A stretch of 64,000 nt of DNA, taken from Oscillatoriales cyanobacterium. Its GTDB lineage: Bacteria > Cyanobacteriota > Cyanobacteriia > Cyanobacteriales > Laspinemataceae. This document shows, piece after piece, positions 37,421-46,371 of the stretch (the first letter of the stretch is position 1; every line of letters starts with the position of its first letter). The notes under the pieces were generated by a model that searched no databases, was not told the origin of the DNA, and saw only the letters and a list, made by a program, of their open reading frames with translations. The position numbers and the translations under genes were made by a program. The stretch spans positions 17,461-81,460 of the forward strand of contig JAABRM010000031.1 in the NCBI GenBank assembly GCA_011390955.1, given 5' to 3'.

Positions 37421-40400
37421 TTACACAAAATTGAAATAACTTTGAGCCAGATCGAGGCAGGTATATCCCTTAACGATCGCAATCAACTCATCAGATCCAG
37501 AAGCATCCGTGAATAGAATTGCGGCACTATTATTCAAAACGCGATCGGGCAAACTCCCTTGGAAATATGTTTGGGCATTGACAACACTATACTGAGAAGC
37601 ATTGCCTGACAGTTGGATCGCATCCTCGGAAATCAGGAAATCCCGAAGCAAAGCATAATCACTGAATCCCACATTAGAAGCATCACCATCGTTGTAATAA
37701 ACGCCGTTCGCATCACCGAGAACAAAGCGATCGCTATCCATTCCACCTCTGAGAGTATCAATCTCCCCGACACCCATACCCTCGTTGAGGTCAACACCCG
37801 TCAAAGTATCTAAGCCACAACCACCATTGATCTTGTCATTCCCGACACCACCAAAGATTCGATCGTCTTGAGCGCCACCCAAAATTTGGTCATTGCCATC
37901 ACCACCATTCAGGATATCTTGACCGCGCCCTCCTTGAAGGGTGTCATCACCGGCATCCCCATTGAGCAGATCGTTTCCGACTTGACCTTTGAGTATGTCA
38001 TTGCCATCGCCACCGTTCAGGGTATCGTTTCCTTCCCCACCACTCAGTTGGTCATTCCCCGCTAAACCATTCAGTTGGTCATTTGCAGTCGTGCCGGGGA
38101 TGGAATCATCGCCAGTTGTCCCTCCGAGGGGGGTGACAGTGCTGCTCGGATCTTCGGCAACCGTGGGATCGGCTGCCGTCGTGCCGGGGATGGAATCATC
38201 GCCAGTTGTAGCGTCGATCGGGGTGACAGTGCTGCTGGGATCTTCGGCAACCGTGGGATCGGCTGCCGTCGTGCCAGGGATGGAATCATCGCCAGTTGTA
38301 GCGTCGATCGGGGTGACAGTGCTGCTCGGATCTTCGGCAACCGTGGGATCGGTAATGGGATTGGGTTCCGTGACAGAGTTATTTGGTCCCAAAGTGACGG
38401 TGGCGGTATGTTGCCCTTCGGAATCAAAAGTCATGGTCAGCAAGTTGCCGTCAAAAGTGCTGCTGTCAGATCCTTCCGCGATCGCGGTCAGATTCGGTCG
38501 ATCGCTGTTAACATCAATCACCACACTACCCGCACCCGTGAACACATACTGTAAATTGGCGCCATCGCCGCTAACAGAAACCAATTCTGCCCGCATTGGT
38601 AGCTGAACAATTCGGGTGACATCCTGTGGCGTTTCGCCTAAATTGATCGTATATTCGCCACCATTTCCTGGCAAAAATACGGTGTCTCGATCGTAGGCAT
38701 ACCAATTATTCACACTTTGGATCTTGCCTTCGATATTCAGACCAAATGCCCCCACATCCGTGGCCACAACTTTAGCGTTAATCGTATTAGGATCGATATA
38801 GTTAATTTGTAGCTGAGACTTTTCAAAGGTTTTGATGCGATCGCTCAGTTCGCTACCTGTAACAAATTCAGTGCCATTTTGAGCCGCCCGGGCAATGAAA
38901 TTGCTATACATCTCTGGGGTATAACCGGGTTCCGTTTGTGTCGGGCCATAATCGTGCCAAGGCCAATGGAAAATTGCTTGAGCCGCGTGATTTTTAATTC
39001 CATTATATTCGGCTTCCCATTTAGCTTCTGCTTGCTGGGAATTCAGTTGTTGGAAGCCAATCCAAGTAAAGTCAAAGGACAAGTTTGGCGAAAAATAAAC
39101 AAAGTTGGGATCGTCTGGGAACATGAAGCCAAATGCTCCGGTATAACCGGCACCAACTCCTGAATATCCGCCGGTGACATAGTTCAAATAATGCTTAATA
39201 TCTTGGGCAACGGAAATCGGTTCAGGATTTCCGGGAATGGCTGCACCTGTGAGAGTAAAACCAGGCACCAATTGACTCAAATTACTCTGAATAATCGACT
39301 TGGATTGATTGAATTCAAACTCTAATTGTGCGGGAGTTAACGTACTCGTATAATCTGGGTGCGTGTAGGAGTGGGTGCCAATTTCATTGCCCAACTCAAG
39401 ATATTCTTGATAAATCGGGCCGGAAACTTCCCAATCCGTATATTCCCCATTGTCGGGGTTATTGCCCAGATTAATATAAGAAGACCCGACAAAATTATAG
39501 TCTTGTTTCCATTGTTCCAGAATGCCTAAAAGCCCATCTTCCACCACGGGAATTTGTTCCGCAAAAGCCGACTGATCCATATCGGTGCGGGACAAAAAGA
39601 TGCTGGCTTCCCGACTCATATTCAGTCTCACACCGGGTTGCTTGTCCAAAACCGCCCACTGCAAAGCTTCCCAAACGAGGTTATTATCCCCCATCAAAGA
39701 TTCACTGGAAAAATGGACATTGCGTCCCCCAGTTTGCGTTGCCAAAACTGCTGAATAGTTTTGTCCGTTAACCTGTTGGTTGGCTAGAACACTGTTCTGA
39801 TTAAACTGGTTGTTATAAACCCCATATTCATTGACAAATAACTTATCGTAGCTCCGAATCACCTCACCGGAGGCATAGTTTTGCATCACGGGATGGGTGA
39901 CATCATTGGCGATAATTTGAGTCGGCGTATTTTCGACTACTCCCGGAGTATTTCCGGTATAACTTACATTGAGCAACCGCTGCATCCGCGCATAAGCATT
40001 GCCCGGTAAACTCTGATTATTTTCATCGTTGGTTAAGAAATCACCCGCCGTGATTAAGCCGATGCCATACTTATAAACTGCGTCATCAAGGTTTTTTTCA
40101 ATGGCGCTGAGTTGCGAGTTATTGACATTCCGAAAAGAAGGAAACACTAACGCATCATAATTGATAATCTTATTCAGATCCGTTAAGTCGTCTTCGGTGA
40201 TAATATCAAAAGGAATTCCCGACTGCATGGCTTGATACTGCATCGCCATGAACAGTTGACTGTAAGCTTTTCGATCGTAAAAGTTGTTGGCAGATGTTTG
40301 AGAAAATACAATGCCAATTTTTTGCTCTGAGTCAGTTTTTTCGGGCAACTGATTCAGGTTAATTGAGTATTGTTTGTTGCCATAATCACCGGGGACAAAA

Positions 40401-41368
40401 TAAGAGTTATTGACATCAATCAACAAATCTAACCCTGTCCCAGGGCTGGCTTGATTGATTAGGGAAGCATCAACGGCAAACTCGACGATATTTTGCGTCG
40501 GATCGTAGGCATAATTTAACGGGGAGTCGCTGACTAAAGTTTGTCCGTCAGCACCGCTATAAAGATACGGTTGGTTATCGGCGCCAAAATTCACATTATA
40601 TTCCGCCCCACCGACTCCGGGAAGGCCAAAAATTGAGTAACCTGTACTGGCGTTTTGATCCGTATTCAGCCAAAAGGTGGTGTTGGCACCAATGGAAACA
40701 TTATCAGCTTTTAACGCAAATATATAAGCGTTGTTGTCATACTTGCCATAGACTTCAAATCCAGCCACTGCACCCCCCGGATAAGAATCTAGGCGATCGC
40801 TGGCTGTCCAATCACTCAAGTTGCCATCCAATGCGATCGCGCCATAATTTGTCACCGTATTCCCTGTCAAACCAATGGTGTATTTTTTGTTGGCATAATC
40901 ATCGGTTAAGAAATAAGAGTTATTCACATCCAACAATAAATCCAATTTGCCCGGATTGGGGACTGAATTCATCAAGGATGAATCAACGGCAAACTCGACG
41001 ATATTTTGCGTCGGATCGTAGGCATAATTTAACGGGGAGTCGCTGACTAAAGTTTGTCCGTCGGCACCGCTATAAAGATACGGTCGGTTATCGGCGCCAA
41101 AATTCACATTATATTCCGCCCCACCGACTCCGGGAAGGCCAAAAATTGAGTAACCTGTACTGGCGTTTTGATCCGTATTCAGCCAAAAGGTGGTGTTGGC
41201 ACCAATGGAAACATTATCAGCTTTTAACGCAAATATATAAGCGTTGTTGTCATACTTGCCATAGACTTCAAATCCAGCCACTGCACCCCCCGGATAAGAA
41301 TCTAGGCGATCGCTCGCTGTCCAATCACTCAAATTCCCATCTAAATCGATCGTTCCATAAGTAGCCAT
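37421..41368 (-). CDS. Large secreted polysaccharide deacetylase with RTX tail
   Basis: About 1315 residues. Order: two near-identical N-terminal beta modules of 171 residues (DLDGNLSDWTASDRLDSYPG, carbohydrate-binding-like); a GATase/ThuA-like region (KIGIVFSQTSANNFYDR, about 350-460); a polysaccharide-deacetylase-like domain (SRTDMDQSAFAEQ near 595; LGNEIGTHSYTHPDY near 665, with a metal-type HSYTH; IFHWPWHDYG near 790); a beta region; three copies of a 30-residue Thr/Asp linker; and about nine GGxGND(T/Q)L calcium-binding repeats with a C-terminal secretion-type end. No Sec signal, so type I secretion is likely. PelA also joins GATase-like and deacetylase parts, so this may be the Pel deacetylase here. 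ATG at 41368 is preferred to a TTG at 41380. Confidence 0.78.
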   Translation of the reverse strand: MATYGTIDLDGNLSDWTASDRLDSYPGGAVAGFEVYGKYDNNAYIFALKADNVSIGANTTFWLNTDQNASTGYSIFGLPGVGGAEYNVNFGADNRPYLYSGADGQTLVSDSPLNYAYDPTQNIVEFAVDSSLMNSVPNPGKLDLLLDVNNSYFLTDDYANKKYTIGLTGNTVTNYGAIALDGNLSDWTASDRLDSYPGGAVAGFEVYGKYDNNAYIFALKADNVSIGANTTFWLNTDQNASTGYSIFGLPGVGGAEYNVNFGADNQPYLYSGADGQTLVSDSPLNYAYDPTQNIVEFAVDASLINQASPGTGLDLLIDVNNSYFVPGDYGNKQYSINLNQLPEKTDSEQKIGIVFSQTSANNFYDRKAYSQLFMAMQYQAMQSGIPFDIITEDDLTDLNKIINYDALVFPSFRNVNNSQLSAIEKNLDDAVYKYGIGLITAGDFLTNDENNQSLPGNAYARMQRLLNVSYTGNTPGVVENTPTQIIANDVTHPVMQNYASGEVIRSYDKLFVNEYGVYNNQFNQNSVLANQQVNGQNYSAVLATQTGGRNVHFSSESLMGDNNLVWEALQWAVLDKQPGVRLNMSREASIFLSRTDMDQSAFAEQIPVVEDGLLGILEQWKQDYNFVGSSYINLGNNPDNGEYTDWEVSGPIYQEYLELGNEIGTHSYTHPDYTSTLTPAQLEFEFNQSKSIIQSNLSQLVPGFTLTGAAIPGNPEPISVAQDIKHYLNYVTGGYSGVGAGYTGAFGFMFPDDPNFVYFSPNLSFDFTWIGFQQLNSQQAEAKWEAEYNGIKNHAAQAIFHWPWHDYGPTQTEPGYTPEMYSNFIARAAQNGTEFVTGSELSDRIKTFEKSQLQINYIDPNTINAKVVATDVGAFGLNIEGKIQSVNNWYAYDRDTVFLPGNGGEYTINLGETPQDVTRIVQLPMRAELVSVSGDGANLQYVFTGAGSVVIDVNSDRPNLTAIAEGSDSSTFDGNLLTMTFDSEGQHTATVTLGPNNSVTEPNPITDPTVAEDPSSTVTPIDATTGDDSIPGTTAADPTVAEDPSSTVTPIDATTGDDSIPGTTAADPTVAEDPSSTVTPLGGTTGDDSIPGTTANDQLNGLAGNDQLSGGEGNDTLNGGDGNDILKGQVGNDLLNGDAGDDTLQGGRGQDILNGGDGNDQILGGAQDDRIFGGVGNDKINGGCGLDTLTGVDLNEGMGVGEIDTLRGGMDSDRFVLGDANGVYYNDGDASNVGFSDYALLRDFLISEDAIQLSGNASQYSVVNAQTYFQGSLPDRVLNNSAAILFTDASGSDELIAIVKGYTCLDLAQSYFNFV
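38110..38350 (-). repeat. Three 90-base tandem repeats in the deacetylase gene
   Basis: Three nearly identical 90-base units encode a 30-residue Thr/Asp/Ser-rich linker (DPSSTVTPIDATTGDDSIPG and following). They lie directly before the RTX repeats. Their near identity points to recent expansion and likely length variation among strains. Confidence 0.85.
40330..41364 (-). repeat. Tandem duplication of about 513 bases in the deacetylase gene
   Basis: The DNA at about 40609-40850 and 41122-41364 is almost identical, at a spacing of 513 bases (171 codons). It encodes the two N-terminal carbohydrate-binding-like modules. The protein copies differ at only a few places, for example NRPYLY against NQPYLY. 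Confidence 0.85.
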
Positions 41369-41698
41369 AATCTCGTCCAAAACTTGAATAAATTAACCTA
41401 ATTTTTAATTAAAACCGAGAAAAAATTTTCTTAACTAAGTCAATATTTGCCAGACCAGAGTCTTTGAACAGTCCGGCAGAGTAGATACTGACTTAACTGC
41501 TAAATGAGCATTAATTTTTACTGGTTTACTTTGAATTTATGGCAAAATTTTCAATATTTGCCATCTGCGTCAATCAATCTCGTTATTTTTGCATTTTTTG
41601 AATCAATAAGTATGGTAAATGGTGCGCGATATCTTGAAGCCATCTTCAGCCAATATTGAGCCAATTTCTCCTAAAATGATTTTAGACCAACTATGGTT
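41369..41698. other. AT-rich gap upstream of the deacetylase gene
   Basis: No gene seen. An inverted repeat TGGCAAA...TTTGCCA with a 10-base spacer lies at 41540-41563, about 170 bases before the deacetylase start; its half-site resembles the TTGCCA sites at 37114 and 43343. Confidence 0.4.
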
Positions 41699-42922
41699 TT
41701 AGGCGGCTGTGGGTATTTTTAGCCAAAGTCCTTGTTGTCGCCAAGCTTGTTCTTTAAGCAAAAATTCTAGGGTTGAAGCAGAAATAAGCTCTTTTTCCAC
41801 CAAAATTTCGCCTAGCTTTTTACCAATTTTAACTTGGTCAGCTAATGCTCTATTTAAATCCTGTTGAGAAATCAACTTTTTGTTTAGCATCAGACTACCA
41901 AGCTTAAATTTCTGTTGCGCCAGCGCTTGTTCCTGTGCGGCAATTTCTTGTAAGTGGTTTTCCCACTGCAAGGCTGTGGAAATAATGATATCCAAATTGT
42001 TGTACTGGGGTTGCCAACCGATCCTTTGACGAATTTTGTCAGAACAAGCGACCACCGCCGCCGGATCCCCAACCCGGCGATCGTGTTCGATCACCGTAAA
42101 GTCCGATCCAGAAAGTTCCTTGACTTTATTTAAAACTTGACGAACGCTGTAGCCTTGTCCATATCCACAGTTAAAAATTTGGCTTTGACCACCCCCTTCT
42201 AAATATGCCAAAGCATCAAGATGGGCAGCAGCTAAATCTTGCACATGGATATAATCCCGAATTCCTGTCCCATCATGGGTGGGAAAATCTGAGCCAAAAA
42301 TACATACAGAATCACGTCGTCCCAAAGCGGCATCACAAGCAACTTTAATCAAGTGATGCGCTTTTTTAGCAGACTGACCTAGTTGCCCAGAGAGATCCGC
42401 ACCTGCCACATTAAAATACCGAAGAATCACATAATTTAAGCTAGATGCCAGACTATAGTCTTGGATCATGTGCTCACTCATTAACTTCGATCGCCCATAA
42501 GGGTTAATCGGCAAAGTGGGGGATAATTCTGTCAGCAAAGTGTCTTGGTTTGGGTCATACACCGCAGCGGTACTAGAAAAAATAAACTTGTTGACCCCAA
42601 ATGCTTGACAACATTGCAATAAATTCAACGTATTCCGGGTATTGTTGGCATAATAATCCAGGGGATTACAGACCGATTCGGGGACAGAGATACTCGCCGC
42701 AAAATGCAACACCGCATCAAACTGATGCTGTTCAAAAGTTGCACAGAGAAGTTCGCGATCGTTTAGTTCACCGACTACCAATTCGCCACTGAGGACACTA
42801 GCCGCAGCGCCCGTAGAAAGGTTATCGTACACCACTACCTGATAACCAGCTTTCCCCAGTTCCTTGACCACATGAGAACCGATATACCCCGCACCACCAC
42901 TGACTAAAAGTTTCTTATTCAT
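41699..42922 (-). CDS. galE: UDP-glucose 4-epimerase fused to a C-terminal MshEN-like domain
   Basis: Interconverts UDP-Glc/UDP-Gal or UDP-GlcNAc/UDP-GalNAc. The SDR core has LVSGGAGYIGSHVV, DNLSTGAA, catalytic FSSTAAVYDP and YGRSK, and GIRDYIHVQDLAAAH; it ends near residue 335. The last 65 residues are extra: two 24-residue motifs, KLGSLMLNKKLISQQDLNRA... and KLGEILVEKELISASTLEFL..., each ending in Gln, with a 5-residue spacer (VKIGK). This is exactly the spacing of the MshEN domain of type II secretion ATPases, known to bind cyclic di-GMP, though the glycine of each motif is Lys or Glu here. Start taken at MNKKLLVSG (42922); an upstream GTG/ATG at 42934 is possible. Confidence 0.9.
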   Translation of the reverse strand: MNKKLLVSGGAGYIGSHVVKELGKAGYQVVVYDNLSTGAAASVLSGELVVGELNDRELLCATFEQHQFDAVLHFAASISVPESVCNPLDYYANNTRNTLNLLQCCQAFGVNKFIFSSTAAVYDPNQDTLLTELSPTLPINPYGRSKLMSEHMIQDYSLASSLNYVILRYFNVAGADLSGQLGQSAKKAHHLIKVACDAALGRRDSVCIFGSDFPTHDGTGIRDYIHVQDLAAAHLDALAYLEGGGQSQIFNCGYGQGYSVRQVLNKVKELSGSDFTVIEHDRRVGDPAAVVACSDKIRQRIGWQPQYNNLDIIISTALQWENHLQEIAAQEQALAQQKFKLGSLMLNKKLISQQDLNRALADQVKIGKKLGEILVEKELISASTLEFLLKEQAWRQQGLWLKIPTAA

Positions 42923-43676
42923 ATTCGTCACCATGTCATAATCCTGATGAGTTAATGGATGAATTGACAGATGCCCATTAATGGTTATTCAAAATTTGAA
43001 GCTCAGAAAATTTCCTAAATATACAATTCCCTGACCCTGACACAAATTAGATTTGAGCATCACGATCTGAGCGAAGAACCCGGTTTTTTTATCAGCCATG
43101 AAAGTGAAAAAGATTTAGGTAAAAAACCCGGTTGCTGCGCGATCGCTGGCGTCATGTCAACCCAAAAATTCATTTTTTAGAGCAATATTAGATATCAATC
43201 CTAAACCTGCGTAATTTTTAAAATATAATGACAAAAAAACGCCCCCACCTCCTTTAAAAAGGGAGAATTTTAGATTGATACCAGCAATGTCTGCTCAAAA
43301 TGTTTACTACCCACTGTTCTACAGGAATCGGCTAAGTAAATGTTGCCATTTTGGCAATTGTTTACAGAATTTAACAAACTGGGATTTTAGTCACAAAAAA
43401 GTCAGTATTTAGGTCGATAACTCAGCTTTCATTGGTTAGAAAAATGCTGAGAATGTCATGGAACTATCATTTTTGCGCGGAGTTTCATCCTCAGATGGTG
43501 GGCTTCGGCCTACCCTACAATTACTTGTATGTCTACTTGTATGCCTGCCATAAAGCCGATCGCTGGTGTGGGAAATAGCGATAGGAAATAGCCAAACGCT
43601 AGTCAGTCATACTAAATTAAAACTATGACGCCACAAACATTCATTATCCGATCCATTCCTGATACTTGCTGAGACA
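42923..43676. other. Divergent 754-base gap with palindrome and repeats
   Basis: No gene seen. Contains AAACCCGGTTTTTT and AAAACCCGGTTGC copies (about 43078-43135), a CCCCCACCTCCTTTAAAAAGGGAG hairpin-type repeat (about 43243-43266), the TTGCCATTTTGGCAA palindrome (listed separately) and a GTGGGCTTCGGCCTACCC palindrome (about 43499-43516). Confidence 0.45.
43343..43357. promoter_or_regulatory. Candidate operator TTGCCATTTTGGCAA, site 2
   Basis: A perfect 6+6 palindrome with 3-base spacer in the divergent region between galE and the membrane protein gene at 43677. The surrounding 40 bases resemble those around 37114. See the finding on shared palindromes. Confidence 0.4.
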
Positions 43677-45503
43677 ATGCTTATGTTGAGTAATCAAACC
43701 TGGGTATTAGATTTAATCACGCTCCTTTGGTTAGCCACAGTCTTGATTATGCTGTTTTTTTGGCTACCGACGAAAAGCTTGCCAAAAAATCCCGAAATAT
43801 CTTGGTGTAGTTGGGTGGTGGGCTGTTTTGCCAGAATTACATTGGTAATGACCACGGGGGTTTTGGCCTCAAGTGCCGTGCATTTATTTCGCTGGGTGAC
43901 ATTGGTTTTGCTTTACAGCGGTTATCTTCTGGGGTGCTGGCTGCATCATCATCATTGGCGAATCAAAAAATATGCCGAATTGATGGCGAAATCTTTCAGT
44001 TTTGCCATATTTGATGCGTTGGATTGGGAATTTTCCTGGTCAAATCTCCTGAGAGGGATGGCGATCGCCGCCCAAAACGGCATGAAAACAGTAGCAAAAA
44101 AAATGAATAGCTGGAAAATCGCTAACCCACAGGAAATCCTCCTGGGAGTTTTCTTGACCGGAATTTGTAGTTTTTCTTTGTTGGTGCGTTTTGAATATCC
44201 TTTGCAGCAATTACGCTTCAGCGATCCCGATCGCTACTATAGTTTGCTGCTGACTCGGCAATTCCTCGCCGGTGAATGGCCAGCAATCGATCGCCTGAAT
44301 TATTTGCCTATTTTTTCAGCCTGGGCGGCTATGTTATCTCTAATTAGTGCGATCGATGCCATGCAGGTGGTGCGGTTTCTCAGCCCGATTTTGGGATTTA
44401 TTTTGGTGCTTGCCCTGGGTTATTGTGTGAACAATTTAAGTAAAAATAGCCCTGCCGCATTAGTAGCCATGTTGACCCTTGGGGCTTATTTGTTCACTGG
44501 GGACTGGGAAATTCCCCCAGAACTGCCCCAATGGTATCAACAATGGTTGAGCATCTTAACCGGAAATCTGAACTCATCTCTGATTCAGCAATGGGCTGGG
44601 GCAGAGTTAGAAATTGCCGTAATTTTTCTGCTGTTGGGATTGGGTCGCAGCAGCGATTTATATCGACCAACACAAAGAAAAACCACTTTAATCGACATGG
44701 CTTGTTGCTTCGCGATCGTGGCGATCGCGCAACCAATGTTCGTCGGATTAGCCTTAGTCGGACTATGGGGATTATTTGGTCGGCAACAGTTTAGCTTAAT
44801 CTTTCTCTGCATCACTTGGTTATTCCTCGGAGGTTGCGCTGCGTTTCCGGGCAATGAATTCGACTTTTTCCGCAGTTTTTTGCTCACCTTACCCGTGGGC
44901 CTCAGCATTTTCTGCTCGCTCTTATTTTTACTCATCGCCACTTGCCTGACTTATTTTTTCGGCCAATGGTCAGGAATATTTTGTTTAATTTTAGTCTGGG
45001 CGCTGGCGGTTAACTTCTTATTGCCTCTGCCTCCCCATATTGGCTATTTTGAATATGAAATAACCGCCAGAAAAACCTTAGAGTTACGTCACCAATTCCC
45101 TTTCAAAGATTTGATGGTAATTGCCCCGCCCGAACAGCATGGGGCAATTTATGGGGCAGGGTGGTATGGCGACTTAGCGACATTTGTCGATCGATATAAG
45201 CATCAAGTGGAAAATCCAGATTTTACATTTCCTGTTGCGGTCAAACATCTACTTATTTTTGTAGAAAAATTACCTTTTGTTACTTTAACCAATGAAAATC
45301 AAGCATTTCCTAATGAGGTTTTACTCGATCCAAGTTATCGCAACTATCGCTCATTAGCGGGACGGGCGAGTTTACAGTTTCAAGCTTGGCAAATGTGCGA
45401 AACTTATCGGCGACATCACCCAGAAACTTTGATTTATTATGAAGATAATGAGTTAATAATTTATCATTTTTTGATGAATAATCCCTCAACTCCTCAACGG
45501 TAA
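43677..45503 (+). CDS. Large polytopic membrane protein, possible GT-C glycosyltransferase
   Basis: 608 residues with about 11-13 membrane segments. After the fourth there is FSDPDRYYSLLLTRQFLAGEWP (near residue 180-200), an acidic loop like the one that follows an early membrane helix in GT-C enzymes (oligosaccharyl- and mannosyltransferases). A soluble C-terminal part (about 455-600) has YFEYEITARKTLELRHQFP and QHGAIYGAGWYGDLATFVD. I cannot name a family. The position between galE and the spherulin-4-like hydrolase suggests a glycan role. The first Met (43677) is followed by another two codons on, and either could be used. Confidence 0.6.
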   Translation: MLMLSNQTWVLDLITLLWLATVLIMLFFWLPTKSLPKNPEISWCSWVVGCFARITLVMTTGVLASSAVHLFRWVTLVLLYSGYLLGCWLHHHHWRIKKYAELMAKSFSFAIFDALDWEFSWSNLLRGMAIAAQNGMKTVAKKMNSWKIANPQEILLGVFLTGICSFSLLVRFEYPLQQLRFSDPDRYYSLLLTRQFLAGEWPAIDRLNYLPIFSAWAAMLSLISAIDAMQVVRFLSPILGFILVLALGYCVNNLSKNSPAALVAMLTLGAYLFTGDWEIPPELPQWYQQWLSILTGNLNSSLIQQWAGAELEIAVIFLLLGLGRSSDLYRPTQRKTTLIDMACCFAIVAIAQPMFVGLALVGLWGLFGRQQFSLIFLCITWLFLGGCAAFPGNEFDFFRSFLLTLPVGLSIFCSLLFLLIATCLTYFFGQWSGIFCLILVWALAVNFLLPLPPHIGYFEYEITARKTLELRHQFPFKDLMVIAPPEQHGAIYGAGWYGDLATFVDRYKHQVENPDFTFPVAVKHLLIFVEKLPFVTLTNENQAFPNEVLLDPSYRNYRSLAGRASLQFQAWQMCETYRRHHPETLIYYEDNELIIYHFLMNNPSTPQR

Positions 45504-45525
45504 TCGAGCATTAATTAGTCGGGTA

Positions 45526-46371
45526 TTATAATGAATCATTGATCGATTGAATGTAATTCACCTGTTCTTGCCAATAAGATGGTAAACTATTCCAAGGATC
45601 GCGATCGCTACTGTCTGGGCTATCATCGGTGATGTAAATATAGCCAATATTCCGCTGAATTGCTAGATCGATATGACCTTTCATCGTGGCGGGATCCGGT
45701 ACAGTATGAATTAAACAAGAGAAGCGATCGCCAGGATAATTATTAATATACGGTCGTGATTCATACTCAGGCCAAGCGGTAGAATAATTTTCAAAGATAA
45801 TAGAAATATCCCCCGCAGGTCTGGTTAAATAACCTTCATCAGTTTGAGTCCCTTGGTTGAGTACAACCATGTCTAAATTTTGCTTGGCTTTGATATAGCG
45901 ATAAATTTCTTGATAGTAGTCAATTTTATCAGAGCCACTGGCTGCTTCATCCAGAAAAATCCCGTCGATATTATAGTGACGATCGTATAAATCAATCTCG
46001 GTTTTCACATCTTCTAAAGGGCGATCGCCATAAGTAGTTGCCACATACCCCAGAATCGTCACATTTCCTTGACGTAAATCATTAATTCCTCTGGCATAAT
46101 CTCGATTAGGTGGCCCACCACCGGGGCCATTATTGGGATTAATCACCGCCACAATTGGCACCTGACTAGATGCAGCGGCTATTTGTGGCCAAAGATAATT
46201 TTCTGCATTGTACCAAGTTGGATAAGAATACAGGGGAATCATAATTTTTAATGGCTGACCGGCTTGGACTTGTTGCCGCGTCAAACAACCCACTAAAGAA
46301 AAAGCCATCAAAGCAGTAGTTAAAGATGTAGTTAAAGATTTAGTTAAAAACTGATTCAGTTGCTTAATCAT
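45526..46371 (-). CDS. Spherulin-4/Sph3-like glycoside hydrolase lipoprotein
   Basis: 281 residues. The N-terminus has a signal with lipobox LVGC near residue 26-29, so a lipoprotein is predicted. The rest has the spherulin-4 pattern: MIPLYSYPTWYNAENYLWP, VAVINPNNGPGG, GINDLRQGNVTILGYVATTYG, and an acidic active-site strand IDGIFLDEAAS. Sph3 and related enzymes (GH135) cut galactosaminogalactan, and the hydrolase half of PelA cuts Pel; both are partly deacetylated GalNAc-rich polymers. It would suit turnover or release of the polymer made by this locus. It converges on the membrane protein gene with 22 bases between stop codons. Confidence 0.8.
   Translation of the reverse strand: MIKQLNQFLTKSLTTSLTTALMAFSLVGCLTRQQVQAGQPLKIMIPLYSYPTWYNAENYLWPQIAAASSQVPIVAVINPNNGPGGGPPNRDYARGINDLRQGNVTILGYVATTYGDRPLEDVKTEIDLYDRHYNIDGIFLDEAASGSDKIDYYQEIYRYIKAKQNLDMVVLNQGTQTDEGYLTRPAGDISIIFENYSTAWPEYESRPYINNYPGDRFSCLIHTVPDPATMKGHIDLAIQRNIGYIYITDDSPDSSDRDPWNSLPSYWQEQVNYIQSINDSL

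Noticed and set aside
37989..38606. Plus-strand open frames with repeats inside the deacetylase gene
   Set aside because: They are antisense shadows of the 90-base linker repeats.
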